A stretch of DNA of 37,281 nt from JAAFHS01 sp043751715 (lineage in GTDB: Bacteria > Pseudomonadota > Alphaproteobacteria > Rhodobacterales > Rhodobacteraceae), in the NCBI GenBank assembly GCA_043751715.1, contig JAYUZO010000096.1, positions 1 to 37,281 of the forward strand, read 5' to 3'. A model generated the notes under the pieces. The model had not been told where the DNA came from. It searched no databases and saw nothing but the letters and a program-made list of their open reading frames with translations. Every line of letters begins with the position of its first letter. Positions within the stretch are counted from its first letter, which is position 1. Below are positions 7,115-16,000 of the stretch, one piece after another. The translations under genes were made by a program, and so were the position numbers.

Positions 7115-7681
7115 TCATCCGGCAAACCAGATGACAAATGCGGTCAGGGCGAACAGGAAGATCAGCGCCGCCGTGGCCACCATCCCACCGATACGCGCAT
7201 CCGACATGGGGGGCTTGCCACCGCCTAGCACGCCCTGTGCGGCCTGTGAGGGCAGGGGGTCAAACCGCACTGGCGGGCTTTCTTCGGTGTAGGTGCCCAT
7301 CAGCCGCAGCCGTGGATCGGGGTGCAGCATGGCCGCTTGCCCGCCAAAGGCCTGCGAGCGGATGGCCAGCACACACCCACGGTAGGCATCAAGGCGTTCC
7401 GCATCGGCTGCGATCTGGGTTTCAGCCACGGCATTGCCTTCGATCAGGTAGGCGGCAAGGCCGATGGCCTCCACATCATCGCTGTGGAACACATCCACCT
7501 GCGCGACATCCACAGGGGCACCGAGCAACCGCTGGGCGGCGTCCGCGCGCATGGGGGGGATGATCTGACCGGGGTTGAGCAGGGCATTGGCGTCGCGCAG
7601 GGCGGCGACTTCGGGCAGGGTCATGTCGAGCGCAAAGACGCGCAGGGTGTGGCGTTCGTTGGGGGGGATGGGGATGGTCAT
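7115..7681 (-). CDS. Conserved hypothetical, C-terminal membrane anchor, in pyr operon
   Basis: 188 residues, function unknown. The first 160 residues look soluble, starting MTIPIPPNERHTLRVFALDM and containing FHSDDVEAIGLAAYLIEGNAV; a single hydrophobic segment near residues 166-186 ends the protein, so it is probably tail-anchored. I chose the ATG at 7681; an upstream in-frame extension reaches into a REP-like repeat and reads as arginine-rich noncoding sequence. The stop overlaps or abuts the start of the dihydroorotase-like gene. I recall a similar gene between pyrB and pyrC in Rhodobacterales genomes, so a role linked to pyrimidine synthesis or membrane tethering is conceivable but not shown. 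Confidence 0.82.
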   Translation of the reverse strand: MTIPIPPNERHTLRVFALDMTLPEVAALRDANALLNPGQIIPPMRADAAQRLLGAPVDVAQVDVFHSDDVEAIGLAAYLIEGNAVAETQIAADAERLDAYRGCVLAIRSQAFGGQAAMLHPDPRLRLMGTYTEESPPVRFDPLPSQAAQGVLGGGKPPMSDARIGGMVATAALIFLFALTAFVIWFAG

Positions 7682-7693
7682 AGGCAAAACTTC

Positions 7694-7756
7694 GTAGGGT
7701 GTGCGCTTGCGCGCACCTCTTCTTTCAACGCAATGGCGTGTGCCAGCACGCACCCT
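7694..7756. repeat. REP-like inverted repeat pair
   Basis: Outer ends read GTAGGGTGTGCG (7694-7705) and ACGCACCCTA (near 7747-7756), nearly reverse complementary. A hairpin inside the left half (7698-7717) pairs GGTGTGCGC with GCGCGCACC with one mismatch. The TAGGGTG...CACCCTA frame is the same as in the REPs around the transposase at 18.1 kb, with a different interior, so it is probably a divergent member of the same class. Confidence 0.6.
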
Positions 7757-7853
7757 AAAGCCCTGCTCACACCTTCACCCTTACTGCTGTGCACCGCTGT
7801 TACCCGCCCCCGGAGTAGTTTCTGTCTGGTTTGTTTGCGATCTGGCGGGGCGG

Positions 7854-8447
7854 TCATGGGGAGAGTCCATTTTGAAACTCGGGGCGGAAACGCCCGGTAT
7901 TTGCCCAATAGATTGCGTGCCTCGCGTCTAGCGGGGCCAATCCGGCAAAACCAATCACGGTCTTGGATTTGCCGAAGATGACATTGCCAAGCATGTGTTG
8001 TCGGGCCGTGTTGGCATCAAGCTTTTGACTGTGAATTGTCTCTGGCTTGTTTCCCGCGATCCTGATCGCACGGTCAGTGGAAATACCATAGTGGATGGGC
8101 CAAGGTGAGGTCTTTGATTTCCATGCCATATGGAAGCCGAAAACGGTCAGACACACACCACAGACCGCGCTCGGCCACACGATCAAGTAGAACTTTCGGC
8201 ATGACAAGCCTTTGTGAGCGACGCAGTACTCCGCGATGCTTTGTCCCCACGGCGCAAAGTAGAAGAATAGAATGGCAAACAGGGCGGAAACTGCGCCAAA
8301 CCACAGCCAAAGTTGAACGAAATGACTACTCGGCAAGGACTTGGCCCACAATAACCGTTCGCCATCCATCATTGCAGCGGCAAGCAATGCAGGTGGTGCG
8401 TCATCAGAGCCAACTTCCCAATTGTCGCCGGTTTTCGTTCTACTCAT
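7854..8447 (-). CDS. Unrecognised two-TM membrane protein inserted after pyrB
   Basis: 197 residues. After a short soluble start, DGERLLWAKSLPS precedes two hydrophobic segments (about residues 45-66 and 88-108), and YGISTDRAIRIAG follows; this pattern loosely resembles bacterial PH-domain membrane proteins, but the match is weak and I do not assign a function. Base composition is clearly lower in GC than the neighbours (about 48% in the 60 bases from 8101), suggesting recent acquisition. It lies 7 bp after the pyrB stop and is followed by a REP-like repeat, so it seems to have been inserted into the pyrB-DUF-pyrC operon. The start ATG at 8447 is not supported by a strong ribosome binding site. 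Confidence 0.72.
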   Translation of the reverse strand: MSRTKTGDNWEVGSDDAPPALLAAAMMDGERLLWAKSLPSSHFVQLWLWFGAVSALFAILFFYFAPWGQSIAEYCVAHKGLSCRKFYLIVWPSAVCGVCLTVFGFHMAWKSKTSPWPIHYGISTDRAIRIAGNKPETIHSQKLDANTARQHMLGNVIFGKSKTVIGFAGLAPLDARHAIYWANTGRFRPEFQNGLSP

Positions 8448-8454
8448 ACCCCCC

Positions 8455-9417
8455 TCACACCATCACCCCCACCGCCGCCCGCCCCCGCTCTGCCCGCAGG
8501 TTGCGCGCCAGCAGGTCCATGCAGGCCATGCGCACGGCCACGCCCATTTCCACCTGTTCCTGAATGACCGACCGGTTGATGTCATCGGCGATGTCGCCGT
8601 CAATTTCGACCCCGCGGTTCATCGGGCCGGGGTGCATGACGATGGCATCGGGTTTGGCATGGGCGAGTTTATCGGCATCAAGGCCGAACCGGTGATAGTA
8701 TTCGCGTTCCGACGGGATGAAACCGCCGTCCATGCGCTCCTTCTGCAGGCGCAGCATCATCACCACATCCGCGCCTTCAAGGCCCTTGCGCATGTCGTCA
8801 AACAACTCGCACCCGAAATCCTGCACACCTGCGGGCATCAGCGTGGGCGGTGCGATCAGGCGCAGGCGGTTTTCCATTTTGCCCAGCAAAATCAGATTCG
8901 AACGCGCCACGCGGGAATGCGCAATATCGCCGCAAATCGCAATCGTCAGGCGTTGGATGCGGCCCTTGGCGCGGCGGATCGTCAGCGCATCGAGCAGGGC
9001 CTGCGTGGGGTGTTCATGCCGTCCGTCACCTGCATTCAGCACGGCGCAGTTCACCTTGCTGGCCAGCAGGTTGACCGCGCCGCTGGATGGATGCCGCACC
9101 ACCAGCAGGTCAGGCCGCATCGCGTTCAGCGTCATGGCGGTATCAATCAGCGTCTCGCCCTTTTTCACCGATGAATGGGCGACCGACATGTTCATCACAT
9201 CTGCGCCCAGCCGCTTGCCGGCCAGTTCAAACGAGGCCTGGGTGCGGGTCGACGCCTCAAAGAACATGTTGACCTGCGTCAGCCCGGCCAGCACGGGTTT
9301 GGGCGGCACGCGGCTGCGGTTCAGATCAACATAGCGGTTCGCCTCATCAAGGATCGTCACGATATCCTGCGGTGACATCTGTTCGATGCCAAGGATGTGG
9401 CGTGCGCGAAAGGCCAT
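8455..9417 (-). CDS. pyrB: Aspartate carbamoyltransferase catalytic subunit
   Basis: Cytosolic enzyme condensing carbamoyl phosphate with aspartate in de novo pyrimidine synthesis. 320 residues with an N-terminal carbamoyl-phosphate domain (FFEASTRTQASFELAGKRLGAD near residues 52-73; HEHPTQALLD near 134-143) and a C-terminal aspartate domain (CGDIAHSRVARSN; AIVMHPGPMNRGVEID). The second Arg of the classical STRTR motif is Gln here; I believe this is usual for the alphaproteobacterial class rather than a defect. No pyrI regulatory subunit is nearby. The downstream dihydroorotase-like pseudoenzyme suggests a PyrB-PyrC' type holoenzyme. Start at ATG 9417 with GGGGAA upstream; divergent from the UDG gene with 212 bp between starts that hold both promoters. 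Confidence 0.95.
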   Translation of the reverse strand: MAFRARHILGIEQMSPQDIVTILDEANRYVDLNRSRVPPKPVLAGLTQVNMFFEASTRTQASFELAGKRLGADVMNMSVAHSSVKKGETLIDTAMTLNAMRPDLLVVRHPSSGAVNLLASKVNCAVLNAGDGRHEHPTQALLDALTIRRAKGRIQRLTIAICGDIAHSRVARSNLILLGKMENRLRLIAPPTLMPAGVQDFGCELFDDMRKGLEGADVVMMLRLQKERMDGGFIPSEREYYHRFGLDADKLAHAKPDAIVMHPGPMNRGVEIDGDIADDINRSVIQEQVEMGVAVRMACMDLLARNLRAERGRAAVGVMV

Positions 9418-9629
9418 GCTGGATTCCCCGTGGTGATGCGGCGCTTATAGGGGGCGGGGCGTATGGTCTGCAATGCCAATGGCCGACCCTGCAAGCATAT
9501 CACCGCGCCACAGCGGGCCAGAACCGGGCTGACCGCAGGCCCACCTGCGGCAAAGGCAACCCATCCAGCCAATACGCGGGCCGCGAGGGTGGGTTGTCCC
9601 TGCCTGTGCCACAGGCCTATCCTGCGGCC

Positions 9630-10421
9630 ATGGGAATCGGTGAAAACCTTGAAACGTGGAATGGCTGGCAGGCGGCGGTGCAGGCGCTGGCCTGGCAGGC
9701 AGAGCTTGGCGCGGTTGACCCGATCGGTGACGCCGCCCTGAACCGCTATGATCTGGTGACCGAGGTGGCGCGCAAGCCCGTGCCCGCGCCTGTTGACGTT
9801 GCGGTGGCGACGGGCCCGGTCGATGCCGTTGGTCTGGCCAAGGATATGGCCCAGGGCGCCGCGTCGCTGGATGCTCTGCGTGATGCGATTGCGGCCTATG
9901 ACCATTGCGATCTGAAACGCGGTGCGCGCAACATGGTGTTTGCAGATGGCAGCCCCGCTGCCCGCGTTCTGATTCTGGGTGAGGCACCGGGTGTGGATGA
10001 AGACCGCGCCGCCCGGCCCTTTGTGGGGGCATCGGGGCAACTGCTGGACCGGATGTTTGCGGCCATCGGCATGGACCGTGGCAGCCCTGACCCGGCGCGC
10101 GGCCTGTATATCACCAATGTATTGCCGTGGCGGCCGCCGGAAAACCGTGATCCATCGCCGGCAGAAATCGCCATGTTCCGCCCGTTTGTGCTGCGGCACA
10201 TTGCCTTGGCGGATCCGGATATCATCGTGGCCATGGGCAACGTTCCGCTGGCCTGCCTGTTTGACGAAAAGGGTATTCTGCGGGCGCGGGGCCAGTGGCG
10301 CGAGGTGATGGGCAAACCGGTGCTGCTGATGGCGCATCCGGCCTATCTTTTGCACAACCCCGAGGCCAAGCGTGAGGCTTGGGCTGACCTGATATCCTTG
10401 CAGGCAAGGCTGCGCGCATGA
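9630..10421 (+). CDS. Uracil-DNA glycosylase, family 4-like, lacking Fe-S cysteines
   Basis: Removes uracil from DNA in base excision repair. 263 residues; the C-terminal 160 residues carry the family 4 motifs: GEAPGVDEDRAARPFVGASGQLLD near 118-140 (motif A, uracil and catalysis), ITNVLPWRPPENRDP near 161-175, and MAHPAYLLHNPEAKREAWAD near 234-253 (motif B). Family 4 enzymes use four cysteines for a 4Fe-4S cluster; this protein has only Cys93 and Cys209, with Trp167 at the usual Cys in KCRPP. The cluster is thus probably absent. The N-terminal 80 residues are a low-conservation extension. The ATG at 9630 is the first in-frame start after the promoter region. Its stop overlaps the LysE start (ATGA). 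Confidence 0.87.
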   Translation: MGIGENLETWNGWQAAVQALAWQAELGAVDPIGDAALNRYDLVTEVARKPVPAPVDVAVATGPVDAVGLAKDMAQGAASLDALRDAIAAYDHCDLKRGARNMVFADGSPAARVLILGEAPGVDEDRAARPFVGASGQLLDRMFAAIGMDRGSPDPARGLYITNVLPWRPPENRDPSPAEIAMFRPFVLRHIALADPDIIVAMGNVPLACLFDEKGILRARGQWREVMGKPVLLMAHPAYLLHNPEAKREAWADLISLQARLRA

Positions 10422-11044
10422 TCGTGGACCCGGTGCTGCTGTTGACGTTCATCCCGGCCTGTCTGGCGCTGAACCTGACGCCGGGGGCAGATATGATGTT
10501 CTGTCTGGGGCAGGGCCTGCGGTCAGGCCCGCGTGCCGCGATGGCCGCCAATCTGGGTATCGGGGCGGGGTGCATGGTGCATACGGCATTGGCGGGCCTG
10601 GGCCTTGGGGCCGTGGTGGCGTCGCACCCGCTGGCGTTTGATGCAACCCGCTGGCTGGGCGTGGCCTACCTTGTGTGGCTGGCCTTGCAGGCCCTGCGGA
10701 AACCCGTTGATCTGCAGGCGCGCGCGGTGGTGGCGCAGCCGTTGGGGCGGGTGTTCCGGGATGCGCTGATCGTAAATCTGCTGAACCCCAAGGTGATCCT
10801 GTTCATCCTTGCCTTCTTGCCGCAGTTTGTGGACCCTGCCCAGGCCGTGCTGCCGCAGTTCCTGTTTCTGGGGGCGATCCTGACCATGGGTGGGTTGCTG
10901 ATCAACGGGCTGGTGGGTGGCTTTGCCGGGGGTATGGCGCGCAGGCTGGCGGGGTCGGTGATGCTTGGGCGGTTTGTGCCGCGCGTGTCAGCCATGATTT
11001 TTGCCATGCTGGCGGCGCGGCTGGCCGTGGTGCAGCGGGGGTAG
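10418..11044 (+). CDS. LysE/RhtB family amino-acid exporter
   Basis: Inner-membrane translocator of the LysE superfamily, which exports amino acids such as lysine, threonine or homoserine lactone. 208 residues, typical length, with about six hydrophobic segments. The family signature LTPGADMMFCLGQGLRSGPRAAMAANLG lies near residues 22-49, and LNPKVILFILAFLPQFVDP follows near 122-140. The start overlaps the UDG stop by four bases, and moaB follows after 3 bp, so the three are co-transcribed. The substrate cannot be read from sequence, and the neighbours give no metabolic hint. Confidence 0.92.
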   Translation: MIVDPVLLLTFIPACLALNLTPGADMMFCLGQGLRSGPRAAMAANLGIGAGCMVHTALAGLGLGAVVASHPLAFDATRWLGVAYLVWLALQALRKPVDLQARAVVAQPLGRVFRDALIVNLLNPKVILFILAFLPQFVDPAQAVLPQFLFLGAILTMGGLLINGLVGGFAGGMARRLAGSVMLGRFVPRVSAMIFAMLAARLAVVQRG

Positions 11045-11047
11045 GCG

Positions 11048-11587
11048 ATGGGCATTGACGATAGCAAAACCTTTATCCCGGTGCGCATTGCCGTGCTGAC
11101 GGTGTCAGACACACGCACGGCGGCGGATGACAGGTCTGGTGATACGCTGGTGGACCGGCTGACAGCGGCGGGGCATGTGCTCGCAGCACGCGGAATTGTG
11201 CGCGATGACCGGGCGGTGATTGCGCAGGCGTTGCGCGACTGGTGCGCTGATCCGTTGGTGGATGTGATCCTGACAACAGGGGGCACCGGCCTGACAGGGC
11301 GCGATGTGACGGTTGAGGCGCACCGCGATGTCTATGAAAAGGAAATTGAGGCGTTCGGGACGGTGTTCACGATTGTCAGCATGGGCAAGATCGGCACATC
11401 GGCGGTGCAATCGCGCGCCTGCGGGGGGGTGGCACAGGGCACCTATCTGTTTGCTTTGCCGGGCAGTCCGGGGGCCTGCCGTGATGCCTGGGATGACATT
11501 CTGCAATGGCAGCTGGATTACCGCCACAGCCCCTGCAATTTCGTTGAAATCATGCCGCGTCTGGAAGAACACAAGCGCCGCAAATAG
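11048..11587 (+). CDS. moaB: Molybdenum cofactor biosynthesis protein MoaB
   Basis: MoaB/MogA-type protein, expected to adenylylate molybdopterin in Mo-cofactor synthesis. 179 residues, as in the family. Motifs: VLTVSDTRTAADDRSGDTLVDRL near residues 15-37, ILTTGGTGLTGRDVTVEA near 76-93 (the TTGGTG nucleotide/MPT-binding loop), and LFALPGSPGACRDAWDDIL near 137-155. The C-terminal tail (MPRLEEHKRRK) is normal. It is the third gene of an apparent UDG-LysE-moaB operon. No other Mo-cofactor gene is in the window. Confidence 0.93.
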   Translation: MGIDDSKTFIPVRIAVLTVSDTRTAADDRSGDTLVDRLTAAGHVLAARGIVRDDRAVIAQALRDWCADPLVDVILTTGGTGLTGRDVTVEAHRDVYEKEIEAFGTVFTIVSMGKIGTSAVQSRACGGVAQGTYLFALPGSPGACRDAWDDILQWQLDYRHSPCNFVEIMPRLEEHKRRK

Positions 11588-11615
11588 CACACGCAACTGT
11601 GCCTTGCGGCATGGT

Positions 11616-11635
11616 GGCATTCCGGTGCGGATGCC
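11616..11635 (+). terminator. Hairpin after moaB
   Basis: GGCAT(T)CCG pairs with CGGATGCC across a 3-nt loop, with one bulged T. No T-run follows on the plus strand, so termination would be weak. It lies in the 79-bp gap before the RND adaptor gene. Confidence 0.35.
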
Positions 11636-11666
11636 CTAAGATTGACTTTGGGAACAAGGGAATGCC

Positions 11667-13076
11667 ATGCGGTTCTTTTCACGCAGTCTGATGGGGGTGT
11701 TTCTGGCGGCGGTGACGCTGGCGCTGCTGGCGGCTGCGGTGCAGGTGGTGATCAGCGCGGCGCGGTCACGCGATGGTAAGGTCAGGCCTGATGCGCCTGT
11801 CGAAGAGCGGGTGTTTTCAGCCAACGTGCTGACGGTGGAACCTGCCCGCATCTCTCCGGTGATGACAGCCTATGGCGAGGTGCGCGCGCGGCGCACGTTG
11901 CAACTGCGCAGTGCAGGTGGCGGCGTGGTGGTTGATCTGGCACCTGGGTTTGAGGAAGGGGCCGCCGTGGCCGAGGGTGCGCTGCTGATCCGGCTTGATC
12001 CGGCGGATGCAACATCGGCGCGCGATCTGGCACAGGCGGGCGTGCTCGAGGCTGCGGCGGATGAGGCGGCGGCCAAGGCCGACCTGTTGTTTGCCAGCGA
12101 TGATCTGGCCGCTGCGGAACGGCAGTTTGCACTGCGCGAACAGGCCGCGGCGCGGCAGGCCGATCTGCGCAGCCGTGGCCTTGGGTCGGATGCGGCATCC
12201 GAGGATGCGGCACTGGCACTGTCATCGGCGGAACAGGCGGTGCTGGCGCGCAGGCAAGCGGTGTTGCAAGCGCAGGCGCGGGTCGAAATGACGGCATCCA
12301 CGCTGCAGCGCGCGCAGATCAGCCTGTCTGACGCGGAAAGGGCGCTGCGTGAGACCGCAATCCGCGCGCCGTTTGATGGGCGCCTAACGGCAGTGAACGT
12401 GACGTTGGGCGGTCTGGTCAGCCCGAATGAGGTGCTGGCCGAGGTGGTGGATCCGACCGATCTGGAGGTGATGATCCGGTTGTCGGCCAGTCAGGCGGCA
12501 CAACTGCCGCCGCTGGACGCAGCGCCCACGCTGTTCACGGTGCAGGATGGCGCGATGACGGGGCAGGGCATTCTGACGCGGCAGGGCGCACGCGTGGGCG
12601 AAGGCGAAAGCGGCCGGGTGGTGTTTGGCACGTTGCAACAGGCCGATGGGCTGCTGCCGGGTGATTTTGTGACGGTGTCGCTGCACGAACCGCCCATGAC
12701 CAAAGTTGCGCTGTTGCCGAATACGGCGGTGGGGGCGGATAGCACGGTGCTGGCGGTTGGGGCGGAAAACCGGCTGGACGTGGTACAGGTTTCGGTGCTG
12801 CGGCGGCAGGGTGATGATGTGATCGTGGCCCCCGGTGCGGCGGCGGGGCGTGATGTGGTGGCAGAACGCTCTCCTTTGCTGGGGGCGGGTATCCGGATCA
12901 ATCCGGTGCGGCCCGGCTGGGTGACCCTGACCGAAGATCAGCGGGCTGATCTGATTGCACAGGTTGAAGCGTCGGCCATGGCAGATGCGGAAAAGGCAGC
13001 GCTGCTGGCGCAACTGGCGCAGGCGCAGGTGCCGTCGGGCCTGATTGCGCAATTGCAACCCGGCGTGGGGGGCTGA
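11667..13076 (+). CDS. RND efflux periplasmic adaptor (HlyD/AcrA-type membrane fusion protein)
   Basis: Periplasmic adaptor that links an RND pump to an outer-membrane channel. 469 residues, longer than the common 350-400. An N-terminal membrane anchor or signal lies near residues 9-29. The split lipoyl domain is at about 70-108 (LQLRSAGGGVVVDLAPGFEEGAAV) and 230-265 (TAIRAPFDGRLTAVNVTLGG). Between them is an Ala/Glu/Arg-rich helical hairpin (about 110-228). A beta-barrel and membrane-proximal part follow, ending in an unusual helical tail near 420-469 (TEDQRADLIAQVEASAMAD). AAGGGA precedes the ATG. The permease gene begins 6 bp downstream. No outer-membrane TolC-like gene is present here. 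Confidence 0.92.
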   Translation: MRFFSRSLMGVFLAAVTLALLAAAVQVVISAARSRDGKVRPDAPVEERVFSANVLTVEPARISPVMTAYGEVRARRTLQLRSAGGGVVVDLAPGFEEGAAVAEGALLIRLDPADATSARDLAQAGVLEAAADEAAAKADLLFASDDLAAAERQFALREQAAARQADLRSRGLGSDAASEDAALALSSAEQAVLARRQAVLQAQARVEMTASTLQRAQISLSDAERALRETAIRAPFDGRLTAVNVTLGGLVSPNEVLAEVVDPTDLEVMIRLSASQAAQLPPLDAAPTLFTVQDGAMTGQGILTRQGARVGEGESGRVVFGTLQQADGLLPGDFVTVSLHEPPMTKVALLPNTAVGADSTVLAVGAENRLDVVQVSVLRRQGDDVIVAPGAAAGRDVVAERSPLLGAGIRINPVRPGWVTLTEDQRADLIAQVEASAMADAEKAALLAQLAQAQVPSGLIAQLQPGVGG

Positions 13077-13082
13077 CGGGCG

Positions 13083-16000
13083 ATGGCACGCGGGTCACAG
13101 GCGGGCGGTGGCCTGATCACCTATTTCACGCGGCATGGTACGATTGCGAACCTGTTGCTGGCGGCCCTTCTGGTGCTGGGCGTCTGGGCGGCTACGCTGA
13201 TACGCGCGCAGTATTTCCCTGATGTGATCGTGTCCGAGGTCGAGGTGACTGTCCGCTGGGATGGCGCGGGGGCCGATGATGTTGACCGCGGCATCGTGCA
13301 GGTGCTGGAACCGGCCTTGCTGGCAGTAGACGGGGTGGCGAACGTGTCATCGCTTTCGCGCGAAGGGCGGGCGTCGATTGATCTGGAATTCGCGCCGGGT
13401 ACCGATATCGCCAAAGCGACTGACAACGTGCAAATGGCGGTGGACGCCATCACCACCCTGCCCGAAGCGGCGGATGACCCCACGGTGCGGCAGGGCCAGT
13501 GGCGCGACGGGGTGACTGATGTGGTCATCACCGGGCCGGTGGGCGTGGATCAGCTGGCGCGCTTTGCGGATGAGCTGGTGGGCCGGCTGTTTGCGACCGG
13601 TGTTACGCGCACAACCATTCAGGGGCTGGTGGCACCCGAAACGGTGATCGAGGTGGCATCAACGGCGCTGCTGCGCCATGACGTGACGCTGGAACAGATC
13701 GCGCAGGCGATTGCAGCGCAGGTGGCGACCGCACCGGTGGGCGAAGTGGCGGGTGGCACGGCGCGGGTGCGCGCTGGGCAGGAACGCCGCACGGCCGATG
13801 AAATTGCGGCCATCGTGCTGACATCGGCGCCGGATGGCACACAAGTGACAATCGGCGATGTGGGCACGGTACGGGTGGATGGGGCAACGCGGGGCCGCGC
13901 GGCCTTTGTGGGCAACAATCCGGCAATGACAATCCGGGTGGACCGTACGCCCGAAGGTGATGCGATCCGCATGCAGGATGATGTCAGGGCCGCAGCTGCT
14001 GCACTGCAAGCCACCTTGCCACCGGGTGTGACGGTTGACCTTGTGCGCACCCGCGCCGAACAGATAACCGACCGGCTGGCGCTTTTGCTGGACAACGGGC
14101 TGATGGGGCTGGGGTTGGTGCTGATCCTGCTGTTCTTGTTTCTGAATGCGCGGGCGGCCATCTGGGTGGCCATGGGCATTCCGGTATCCATGTTTGCGGC
14201 TGTGGGGGCGATGTATCTGGGCGGTGTCACGCTGAACATGATCTCGCTTTTCGCGCTGATCATCATGGTGGGCGTGGTGGTGGATGATGGCATCGTGGTG
14301 GCCGAACATGCCGATTTCCGCGCGCGGGTTTTGGGCGAAGACCCGGTGACGGCGGCGGAATTCGGCGCGCGGCGAATGGGCGCGCCGGTCATTGCATCGA
14401 CCCTGACCACGATCATCGCGTTCTGGGGGCTGGTCATCATTGGCGGGCGATTTGGTGATCTGATCGCCGATATCCCGTTCACGGTGATTGCGGTGCTGGT
14501 GGCATCAACCATCGAATGCTTTTTCATCCTGCCGCACCACATGGTCGGGGCCTTGCGCGCGGTGAACGAAAAACCCTGGTATGATGCGCCCAGCCGGGTG
14601 GTGAACCGTGGGATGATCTGGTTTCAGGACCGGATGATGAAACCACTGATGCGGTGGATCATCATCTGGCGTTATCCGGTCCTTGCGTTTTCGGTGCTGC
14701 TGCTGGCCACACAGGTGGCGCTGTTTCAGCGCGGTGACGTGCAGTTCCGGTTTTTCAACGCGCCCGAACAATCCAGCGTTTCAGGCAATTTCGCCATGCT
14801 GCCGGGGGCCAGCCGGGCCGACAGTCTGACGATGATGCAGGAATTGCAGCGCGCAGTGGGGGCTGTGGCCACACGGCTGGAGGCCGAGCACGGCACCAAC
14901 CCGGTGACGTATGTTCTGGCCGAAATTGGCGGCGGGGCGGGGCGCGGGCTGGCAAGCGCCGAAACCAAGGATGCAGATCTGCTGGGCGGCATTTCCATCG
15001 AATTGGTGAACCCCGACCTGCGGCCCTATTCTAGCTTTCAGTTCATCACCGATCTTGAGGCCGAAATCCGCCGCGCGCCATTGCTGGAGGAAATGTCATT
15101 CCGGGGCGGGCGCTTTGGGCCGGGGGGCGATTCCATTGCGATTGATCTGTATGGCTCGGATGCGGCGGGGCTGAAGGCAGCGGCGGAAGACCTGAAGGGC
15201 CAACTGGCACAGTTTGCCGAAGTGTCGGCACTGGAAGACAGTCTGGCCTATGACAAGGAAGAACTGATCCTGAACCTGACAGCACAAGGCCAGGCGCTTG
15301 GATTTGCGATCGATGATCTGGGCCGCGCGCTGCGTGACCGGCTGAACGGGATTGAGGCGGCCACCTATCCCGACGGGCCAAGGGCGGCCTCCATCCGGGT
15401 GGAATTGCCGGCGGGTGAACTGACCGCCGATTTTCTGGACCGCACGCAAATGCGCGCACCCAGTGGGATCTATGTGCCATTGGCAGATGTGGTGACGGTG
15501 GAACGGCAAGCGGGCTTTTCATCCGTTGTGCGGGAAAACGGATTGCAGGTGGTGACGGTATTTGGCGATCTGGCCGAAGATGACGCAGACCGCGCAGCGC
15601 TGATTGAGGCGCGGATGCGGGATAGCATCATTCCGGCGGTAGAACAGGCGCATGGGGTGGCCAGCCGTCTGTCGGGGTCCGCAGCCGAGGAAGCCCGGTT
15701 TCTGGGCGGTGCGTTGCAGGGCCTGATATTGGCACTGATCGGAATTTATCTGTGCCTTGCATGGATATTTGAAAGCTGGACCCGGCCTTTGGTGGTGATG
15801 AGCGTGATCCCCTTTGGTCTTGTGGGCGCGATCTTTGGCCATTGGCATTGGGATATTCCGATGTCGATGTTTTCCATTGTGGGGATGATCGGGATGTCTG
15901 GGATCATCATCAATGATGCGATTGTGCTGATTTCGACCGTGGATGAATATGCCGTCAGGCGCGGGATCAAACCGGCCATCGTGGATGCCGTGGCAGACCG

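Noticed and set aside
9357..10355. 332-codon minus-strand frame opposite the UDG gene
   Set aside because: The plus strand encodes recognisable UDG motifs; the minus frame shows no motif and has a biased composition.
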